From Prevotella sp. CAG:485 (GTDB lineage Bacteria; Bacteroidota; Bacteroidia; Bacteroidales; Muribaculaceae), in the NCBI GenBank assembly GCA_000437495.1, contig FR897870.1, positions 9,626 through 20,633 on the forward strand: a stretch of 11,008 nt of DNA. Reading direction: 5' to 3'. Both the position numbers and the translations under genes were made by a program. How positions within the stretch are numbered: the first letter of the stretch is position 1; the number at the start of each line of letters is the position of its first letter. The notes below the pieces were generated by a model. The model was not told the origin of the DNA, made no database searches, and was given only the letters and a program-made list of their open reading frames with translations. Shown here piece after piece: positions 5,961 through 11,008 of this stretch.

Positions 5961-6908
5961 CTAAGAGTTATAGAATATCACCTCTTTCCAATAGCGTGTC
6001 ATGAGGGTGTTGTCGCACCAGTCGTCGCAGGCATGGAGGGGAATTCCCAGGCTTTCGCCGATGATATAATCGGGTATGGGCGCTCCGGCGCGTATGGAAC
6101 AGACTACTCCGCTGGCCAGACGCGGATTCACCTCCATGAGGAGATAGCGGTCGCGGTCTTCGTCATACAGATACTGAATGTTGACCAGGCCGCGCAGCTT
6201 GAAGGCTTCTATGACGTCGCCGGCCATTTTCTGCAACTCGGGCAGCCGGCAGGTTACGGCACGCGTCGATTCGCCGCCGCTTATCTCAAGCCTCAGCCGA
6301 GGCACTTTGCACAGCACTTCTCCGCTCTGGGTAACGTAGCAGTCTACGGTGTATTCTTTGTGGTTGGGTATGTATGCCTGAATCAGATAATCTTTGATGT
6401 TCTTGAGCTGCATCAGGTCATCCATGTTGGTGAAGACCTTTATGCCGCGCGAGAAACGCCCGTGGCGGGGTTTGGCAATGGCGGGCAGCTCGGCGTTGAG
6501 GACGCTGTATGTGCGCGGAATGGGCATGCCGGCGGCTTTGAAGGCTTTGGCTGCTTCGAGCTTGTCGAAGAACACGGCTGCGGTGTCGGCGTCGCACACG
6601 GGGCTGAAGGTGTCTGGCAGGCGGGATTTAACTTTAGCCGCTACTTCCACAGCGGCATTGCTGTAGGGTATGAGGATGTCGGCTTCCTGCTCCTGAGCCA
6701 CCCTCACCACGTCGTCTTCCACGCGCGGGTCGTCCCAGGCCAGACCCTGAACCACTTTCCCGGCCGAGGCCAACGGCACTTTGGTAATCAGCTCATAGCC
6801 TACCACCTGCACCTCGGCGCCAAGCCGTTTGCCGCTCTCTTTCAGCAATTCGGCCATCGACACGCGCCGGCCGCCGCCAAGCATCAATATGGTGATGCGC
6901 TGTTTCAT
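5961..6908 (-). CDS. ATP-grasp ligase, carbamoyl-phosphate-synthase/PylC-like
   Basis: ATP-grasp enzymes activate a carboxylate as an acyl-phosphate with ATP and couple it to an amine or similar nucleophile. In this 315-residue protein the N-terminal third is a Rossmann-like pre-ATP domain (RITILMLGGGRR, 4-15). The ATP-grasp fold follows: PAIAKPRHGRFSRG (142-155) with K147 as a likely ATP contact, the second ATP-binding strand near QAYIPNHKEYTVD (177-189), and E259-V-N-P-R263 supplying Mg2+ ligands. The PRLRLEISGGESTRAVT stretch resembles the CPSase/PylC branch. ATG overlaps the LegB stop as ATGA and the cytidylyltransferase follows after 6 nt, so the three enzymes are probably made together. 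An inferred role is adding an amino acid or acyl-amide group to the sugar intermediate. The substrate is unknown, and a non-sugar role is possible. Confidence 0.88.
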   Translation of the reverse strand: MKQRITILMLGGGRRVSMAELLKESGKRLGAEVQVVGYELITKVPLASAGKVVQGLAWDDPRVEDDVVRVAQEQEADILIPYSNAAVEVAAKVKSRLPDTFSPVCDADTAAVFFDKLEAAKAFKAAGMPIPRTYSVLNAELPAIAKPRHGRFSRGIKVFTNMDDLMQLKNIKDYLIQAYIPNHKEYTVDCYVTQSGEVLCKVPRLRLEISGGESTRAVTCRLPELQKMAGDVIEAFKLRGLVNIQYLYDEDRDRYLLMEVNPRLASGVVCSIRAGAPIPDYIIGESLGIPLHACDDWCDNTLMTRYWKEVIFYNS

Positions 6909-7912
6909 CGGTTGTATATGTCTGTTTTATAGCGCTTTAGATTGTCGGCATTGCAGAACCAGTCGATGGTGTTCTGCAGTCCCTGACGTATGCTCACCTG
7001 CGGACGCCATTCGGTGAGGCGTTCTATCTTGGCGTTGTTACCCCACAATCGGCGAACCTCGCTGCGCGAGGGACGCAGACGCTCGGGGTCTACCTCATAA
7101 CGGCCTCCCCAGTGCATCAGCTCGGCGATGATGTTGAGGGTGTCGGCCATGGTAATCTCGCTGTTGGTGGCAATGTTAATCTCCTGTCCCACAACGTTTT
7201 CCAGCGGTGCCTGAGCTATGCACAGGAAGCCGCGTGCCGTGTCGGTAACGTAGTTAAAATCGCGCGTCGGGGTCAGGTCGCCCACTTTTATCACTTCTTT
7301 GCCCGAGGCTATCTGCGAAATGATGGTGGGTATGATGGCGCGGGCCGACTGGCGGGGTCCGTAGGTGTTGAACGGTCGGACAATCACCACGGGGAGCTCA
7401 AAAGCGTTGTAGAAGCTCTGTGCCAGGGCGTCGGCGCCTATCTTGGTGGCTGAATAGGGCGACTGGGGCTGACGGGGATGCAGCTCGTCGATGGGCACGT
7501 ATTGCGCCGTGCCGTAGACCTCGGAGGTGGATGTAACGAGCAAGCGGCCGCAGCCTTCGGCTTTCACGGCTTCGAGCATATTGAGGGTGCCGCGTATGTT
7601 GGTGTCAACATAGCTGTCGGGAGCCACGTAGCTGTAAGGTATGGCTATCAGGGCGGCCAGGTGAAACACGGTGTCGGCACCGCGCACCAGTTCGCGGCAG
7701 AACGACGGGTCGCGGACATCGCCGCTTACTATCTCCAGATTGTTGTTGTGAATACCTTCGAGCCAGCCCCAGAAGTTGAAGGAGTTGTACTGGCTGAGGG
7801 CGCGAACCCTGTATCCGGCTCCAAGCAGCGTCTCGGTGAGGTGCGAGCCTATGAATCCGTCGGCTCCCGTAACAACGGCTAAGGGTGAGCCTGATTTGTT
7901 GTTGTCTACCAT
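6905..7912 (-). CDS. legB: NAD-dependent sugar-nucleotide 4,6-dehydratase, LegB-like (extended SDR)
   Basis: LegB-type enzymes convert GDP- or UDP-GlcNAc into the 4-keto-6-deoxy sugar, the opening step of legionaminic acid synthesis. This 335-residue protein has the NAD-binding G16-A-D-G-F-I-G22 motif, the catalytic Y153-x-x-x-K157, and S130-E131 at the place where RmlB-type dehydratases have Asp-Glu, as in GDP-mannose dehydratase relatives. Long LegB-like blocks are seen: NSFNFWGWLEGI, HLAALIAIPYSYVAPDSY, TSEVYGTAQYVPIDE, RPFNTYGPRQSARA and GDLTPTRDFNYV. ATG 7912-7910 (MVDNNKSG) is chosen because it overlaps the preceding lipoprotein stop by 7 nt and the family begins here; a frame from 8005 would read through that gene. 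It ends in an ATGA overlap with the ATP-grasp gene. The identity as this dehydratase subfamily is strong; that the pathway makes legionaminic acid is inference. Confidence 0.88.
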   Translation of the reverse strand: MVDNNKSGSPLAVVTGADGFIGSHLTETLLGAGYRVRALSQYNSFNFWGWLEGIHNNNLEIVSGDVRDPSFCRELVRGADTVFHLAALIAIPYSYVAPDSYVDTNIRGTLNMLEAVKAEGCGRLLVTSTSEVYGTAQYVPIDELHPRQPQSPYSATKIGADALAQSFYNAFELPVVIVRPFNTYGPRQSARAIIPTIISQIASGKEVIKVGDLTPTRDFNYVTDTARGFLCIAQAPLENVVGQEINIATNSEITMADTLNIIAELMHWGGRYEVDPERLRPSRSEVRRLWGNNAKIERLTEWRPQVSIRQGLQNTIDWFCNADNLKRYKTDIYNR

Positions 7913-8322
7913 TTCTTTAGTGTATATGTGATGGTGGCGCCGTCGGCACGATGCAGCAGAAAGATGGCATGGCCGGTGTTCAGTTTCAGCACTTGCAGCC
8001 TGCACGAAGAGGGCAGCAAGGAGGCTGCGGGCGGCTGACGTGTCTCGTCGGGAAAATCAATGGTCAGTTCGTCACCGCTCATGCTCCAGTTGCCGAAGCC
8101 CTGCGAATAATCGTGATTGGGCATCTGTTCGGAAACGGAAATGGTGTGCGACTGAAAATCCCAGAACACGTTGCCCTGATACGGGTCGGCTGTGATGCCT
8201 TCCGCCACTATGGATGTTACTTTCCATTTGCCGAACAGCGGACCGATATCGCCGTTATTGTGCGTGCAGCCTGCGGCCACAACGCCAATGAGCAAAATTA
8301 TAATGAGGCGTATATGTTTCAT
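7906..8322 (-). CDS. Small lipoprotein, lipocalin-like
   Basis: This 138-residue protein begins with a clear lipoprotein signal peptide: basic MKHIR, a hydrophobic core, then the lipobox A-A-G-C19 followed by THNNGD. The mature part is about 120 residues. It opens with GPLFGKWKVTSI, the G-x-W-x-V-T pattern seen at the start of lipocalin-like beta-barrel lipoproteins of Bacteroidales, followed by alternating strand-like segments (FWDFQSHTISVS, GNWSMSGDELTIDFP, ITYTLKKW). The exact family is uncertain. It probably sits on the inner or outer leaflet of the outer membrane. It is held between two genes by overlaps: its ATG overlaps the Wzi stop (ATGA, 4 nt) and its own TAG overlaps the LegB start by 7 nt. 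That placement suggests a partner role with the Wzi protein or with the sugar product, which is inference. Confidence 0.85.
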   Translation of the reverse strand: MKHIRLIIILLIGVVAAGCTHNNGDIGPLFGKWKVTSIVAEGITADPYQGNVFWDFQSHTISVSEQMPNHDYSQGFGNWSMSGDELTIDFPDETRQPPAASLLPSSCRLQVLKLNTGHAIFLLHRADGATITYTLKKW

Positions 8323-9878
8323 TTCTTAGCGAATGAGAAAGAGCCTGTGTAAGTGAGCGACAGCGCCACGCCATAGCGGTGGCCGAAAAGGGAGCCGGCA
8401 TCCATGGCTACTTGTGCGGCGGCTTTCAGCCCGGGTATTTTGCGGAAGCTGTGTCCGGCCTCAAGCAACAGCGAGTAAGAGTGTGCTGCCTTCAGCCGCG
8501 GCAGGAAGGGGGTGCCTAACGAGCGCTGATAGCCGGTCAGCAGCCGCCAGCTCCAATCGGCCACGGGCTGTCCTTTTATACCAACGTGAAATCCGCGTAT
8601 GCGGTTGTCGGTGAAGCGCATATATCCGTCGGTGTTATAGATAGGAGCCTTCACCAGCGGCGAGCCAAGACCCATGCCGTTGTTCATCCAGCCGTTGAAG
8701 AAGTAGTTGTTGTAATAGTCGTCGGCGCCGGTGGCTTCGTTCGGCACACCTGTGCCGGGATAATCGCCGGGAGCCCAGTGCATCGGGCCCGACTGATTGG
8801 TGAAGTCTATGTATTCCACCGAGGCTTCGGTTATCCAGCCGGTGGCTGCGGCGCTCTCGTAACGAAGGCCCCACACGCCGTCCCAGCCGTTGAGCTTGCC
8901 TATGCCCGAACCGTCTTCCCAGGGTGCCTGCACATAGAAGGTGATGTTCTGCCCCTGCGGCAGCCGGTAACGCACCTGCAAATCCCACGACCCCAAATGG
9001 TTGCCGTTGTAATAGGCTTTGTCGCCTGCCTGGGTGCCCGAGCCGTCGCGCCGGGGGATTAAGACGTCGAAGAAGTCTTTGATTTTCACCTTCGACTCGT
9101 TGGTCTGTGTCAGCACACCTTTGCTGTAACATTGCTGCGAGCCGCCGAACTGGGCAGCGTGCTGCATGCCGAAGGTTACGGAAAGGGGCTGCGCCGGGTT
9201 CGACCGCAGATAAAGGCGTTTATAGTGGAACCAAACACCGGTGGTTACATACCAGTTATAGCGGTTATAGTGGCCCTCGAGCCAATTCTTGTCGGCGAAT
9301 TTGCCGTAAGCTATCTCACCCTGTATCTGGAGCCATCCGCGCGTCAGGGGCACGTTGACAAAGTTCTCGAATCCGATACGGGCCTGCGGAATACCGCGAG
9401 CGTTTTCGCCAAGCACAATGTCGCCGCTTGAAGTGGCATTGCTGAAGATGCTGCGGTTGTAATCGCGCATACCGGCTTCGAGGAAGAGGCTGCGCCATCT
9501 CACGGCTGCGTAAGCCTCCTGCAGCCATGCGTATGCAGGGCGCTGATTGTTGCCCTCCCAGCCTTCGGTGGCCGAATAGCGGGCATAGTCGGTCTCTTTC
9601 GACGCGCCGAACCAGGCCTGCACGCCAAAGGCGAATCCGAAACGGCCGTTATGCCCCATGGGCTTATGCAGCCCTAAGGCTTCGTAGGCGCCGGCGCCCT
9701 GGGTGAGGGTGCCGTAACGGTTGGCAGCCATATACAACGGGGCAAAATCGCCGTTGCCCGCGTTGACAAAGGTAGCGGCGCTCCACTGCAGCGAATCGAG
9801 ACTGTCGGCCCGCGCTGTGGCTATCGTCAGCAGAATCAACGCTGCCAGCAGATATGGGGTCTTTAGCTTTTTTGCCAT
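8319..9878 (-). CDS. Capsule assembly Wzi family outer-membrane protein
   Basis: Wzi-family proteins (PF14052) are outer-membrane beta-barrels; E. coli Wzi binds capsular polysaccharide and anchors it to the surface. This 519-residue protein has a Sec signal peptide (MAKKLKTPYLL...ATARA, cleavage likely after A24) and then many alternating, aromatic-rich strands with Trp/Tyr/Gly turns (for example MAANRYGTLTQG near residue 50, YAAVRWRSLFLEAGMRDYNR near 125, GFHVGIKGQ in the last third) and ends with an outer-membrane-type C-terminal strand (LTYTGSFSF). Bacteroidales members are usually about 450-550 residues. It starts 21 nt after the GlsB-like gene and its TGA overlaps the next lipoprotein ATG. 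Together with the LegB, ATP-grasp and CMP-transferase genes downstream it suggests surface polysaccharide assembly. The family assignment rests on the overall pattern rather than a catalytic motif. Confidence 0.85.
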   Translation of the reverse strand: MAKKLKTPYLLAALILLTIATARADSLDSLQWSAATFVNAGNGDFAPLYMAANRYGTLTQGAGAYEALGLHKPMGHNGRFGFAFGVQAWFGASKETDYARYSATEGWEGNNQRPAYAWLQEAYAAVRWRSLFLEAGMRDYNRSIFSNATSSGDIVLGENARGIPQARIGFENFVNVPLTRGWLQIQGEIAYGKFADKNWLEGHYNRYNWYVTTGVWFHYKRLYLRSNPAQPLSVTFGMQHAAQFGGSQQCYSKGVLTQTNESKVKIKDFFDVLIPRRDGSGTQAGDKAYYNGNHLGSWDLQVRYRLPQGQNITFYVQAPWEDGSGIGKLNGWDGVWGLRYESAAATGWITEASVEYIDFTNQSGPMHWAPGDYPGTGVPNEATGADDYYNNYFFNGWMNNGMGLGSPLVKAPIYNTDGYMRFTDNRIRGFHVGIKGQPVADWSWRLLTGYQRSLGTPFLPRLKAAHSYSLLLEAGHSFRKIPGLKAAAQVAMDAGSLFGHRYGVALSLTYTGSFSFAKK

Positions 9879-9899
9879 GATGATTTTCGGCCTTTTAAA

Positions 9900-10823
9900 T
9901 TATTTGTAAGTGCCTATGTGTCGGCGTTTTTTCTCCTCAAACACCTCTGCCAGCGTTATTAAGATGCCGCTTTCTTCCACGTCGCCGAACTCGCGGTTTA
10001 TCGACGTGCCGAACATGCGCATTGTGGGCGACAGGTTCATATAAGCGTTGATGAGCGGCGGCACATTGGTGCCTTTTTCGCGCAGCTTGCGGTGCAGAAT
10101 GCGCAAATCCTCTTTGAAATCGGCTCCACAGAAGATTTTGGCCAAGGCTTCCATATCCATGCAGGTGTCGAGCGGCTCAAGGGGCCAGACTAACCTTTCG
10201 GGGTCGGGGAAATGCTTCTGCAGGAAATAGAGCAGCAGATTGCGGTTCTCTTTGCCGTAGCCCGGATACATGGTAACTTTGCCGAAGAGGTATTTTATCT
10301 GAGGATAATCCACGGTAAGGGCTCCCAGGCCATCCCAGAGATTATCGAGCACATAGAGAGCCTTTGCGCCGGCTTTCGACGACTGATATTCCAGTCGCAC
10401 AAAACTGCGGCCAAGCTCTATCATGTTGGGCAGATAGACGTCGATGAATTTCTGCGAGAAGCCGAACATGTGGCTGGTGGCCATACGCAATCGGTTTTGG
10501 TCGTCGCGCTTGACGTCTTCGCCGAGCAGGAATCTGTAACCGCCCAGAATCTCGCGGTCGCGCGGGTCCCACACTAATAGCTGTCGGCATGGCGGGTCCA
10601 TGGTGTCGAATTCATCTATGTCGCAACTAAGCCCTGTGCCCCCGCCGCCGTCGCGAAAAGCAATCTCGCGCAGACGGCCTATCTCGCGCATCACATTGGG
10701 TGAGTTATGCGCTGTAACTACATACAGCTCATTGCCACCTTTGTTTGAGGTGCGCAACAAACGACCGGCATTTAGCTCAGCTGACAATAGGTCCTTGTCT
10801 ACGGCTTCTATTATCGGTTGCAT
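9900..10823 (-). CDS. glsB: GNAT-like N-acyltransferase, GlsB-like (glycine lipid synthesis)
   Basis: The 307-residue protein resembles Bacteroides GlsB, an acyltransferase of the OlsB/Acetyltransf_5 type that N-acylates glycine with a 3-hydroxy fatty acid from acyl-ACP to make lyso-glycine lipids at the inner membrane. Typical blocks are visible: SPNVMREIGRLREIAFR (41-57), GGGGTG-x(3)-DIDEFDTM (59-75), EILGGYRF (91-98), ELGRSFVRLEYQS (136-148), LWDGLGALT (162-170) and the C-terminal NVPPLINAYMNLSPTM. There is no signal peptide. It is the first gene after the strong promoter match at 10859-10890, with ATG at 10823-10821 and an AGGAAAAT upstream. In Bacteroides glsB lies beside glsA (the O-acyltransferase), which I do not see here; instead the Wzi gene follows after 21 nt. 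Family confidence is good; the substrate is inferred from Bacteroides. Confidence 0.82.
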   Translation of the reverse strand: MQPIIEAVDKDLLSAELNAGRLLRTSNKGGNELYVVTAHNSPNVMREIGRLREIAFRDGGGGTGLSCDIDEFDTMDPPCRQLLVWDPRDREILGGYRFLLGEDVKRDDQNRLRMATSHMFGFSQKFIDVYLPNMIELGRSFVRLEYQSSKAGAKALYVLDNLWDGLGALTVDYPQIKYLFGKVTMYPGYGKENRNLLLYFLQKHFPDPERLVWPLEPLDTCMDMEALAKIFCGADFKEDLRILHRKLREKGTNVPPLINAYMNLSPTMRMFGTSINREFGDVEESGILITLAEVFEEKKRRHIGTYK

Positions 10824-10858
10824 ATTTTCCTGGTTAGCCTGAGGCTCAATTTTAGTTG

Positions 10859-10890
10859 CAAAGTTAACATTTATTCAGCAAACTGACAAA
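10859..10890 (-). promoter_or_regulatory. Bacteroidota-type promoter of the seven-gene operon
   Basis: On the minus strand TTTG (10890-10887), a 20-nt spacer and TAACTTTG (10866-10859) fit the Bacteroidota -33/-7 consensus exactly. Transcription would start near 10853, about 30 nt before the GlsB-like ATG. No other promoter of this quality was found between here and the panB stop. Confidence 0.72.
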
Positions 10891-10950
10891 CCCCGCCGCA
10901 GAGACGCAATCCAATGACAACGCCTCAGCCTCTTTACGGCTTATCTGGTC

Positions 10951-11007
10951 TTAGTTTGCAAAGGGCTCAGAAAGACCTTTTAATGGGGCAGCGGCGTAAT
11001 TCCGTGG
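10951..11007 (-). other. Possible C-terminal end of a gene entering from outside
   Basis: One minus frame is open from the window edge and ends at TAA (10953-10951), giving about 18 residues that include NYAAAPLKGLSEPFAN. The other two frames close after 9-13 codons. The stretch is too short to prove coding, and no product can be named. Confidence 0.15.
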
Positions 11008-11008
11008 C

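Noticed and set aside
5217..6932. A long plus-strand open frame of 571 codons
   Set aside because: It lies opposite the ATP-grasp and cytidylyltransferase genes, which have complete motifs. Its translation is low-complexity His/Gly/Val-rich without a recognisable domain. It is a reading-frame shadow of GC-rich codon use.
10824..10950. tRNA or small structured RNA upstream of the GlsB-like gene
   Set aside because: No T-loop or acceptor pattern was found. The clear content of this stretch is the promoter.
10947..10981. Hairpin GGTCTT/AAGACC followed by TTTT on the plus strand
   Set aside because: The stem is only 6 bp with a 19-nt loop, and no plus-strand gene ends before it. It may be chance, or it may overlap the end of a minus-strand gene from outside.

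Overview
The window looks like chromosomal DNA of a member of the Bacteroidales. A GC-rich relative such as the Muribaculaceae is possible, but that family placement is inference. The evidence is: two promoters of the Bacteroidota form (TTTG, 20 nt, TAnnTTTG), almost no Shine-Dalgarno sequences, a DUF3467 protein, a Wzi-type capsule assembly protein, a glycine-lipid N-acyltransferase (GlsB-like) and several Cys-lipoproteins. Every supported gene lies on the minus strand, so transcription runs from high to low coordinates. I see no tRNA, rRNA, CRISPR array, transposase or phage gene.

Upstream block (10823 down to 4436): seven tightly packed genes follow one clear promoter at 10859-10890. In transcription order they are a GlsB-like N-acyltransferase, a Wzi-family outer-membrane protein, a small lipoprotein, a LegB-like sugar-nucleotide 4,6-dehydratase, an ATP-grasp ligase, a CMP-sugar (acylneuraminate type) cytidylyltransferase and PanB. 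Gaps are 21, -4, -7, -4, 6 and 10 nt, which indicates a single operon with translational coupling. A short GC hairpin plus TTTT follows PanB. The block joins membrane lipid synthesis, capsule-related surface assembly and the making of an unusual activated sugar. The usual legionaminic acid partners (aminotransferase, NeuB-like synthase, epimerase) are absent, so the three sugar enzymes either rely on genes elsewhere or make a different product.

Middle (4435 down to 3486): an AT-richer region holds a lone lipoprotein gene of unknown function. Its signal peptide is interrupted by an in-frame TGA, so it is either a recent pseudogene or depends on an unusual start.

Downstream block (3544 down to 1): a second clear promoter (3513-3544) is followed by a hairpin with a U-tract, then a DUF3467 gene, cysS (cysteinyl-tRNA synthetase), dacB (PBP4-type D,D-carboxypeptidase, starting inside the cysS stop by an ATGA overlap) and the first 85 codons of an unrecognised acidic protein that runs off the window. 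The 3' end of dacB carries a 19-bp tandem duplication.

Stretches without a gene are all shorter than 300 bases: 10824-11008 (promoter, perhaps the end of another gene), 4252-4435 (terminator and possible promoter), 3486-3588 (promoter and hairpins) and 3027-3149 (inverted and direct repeats).
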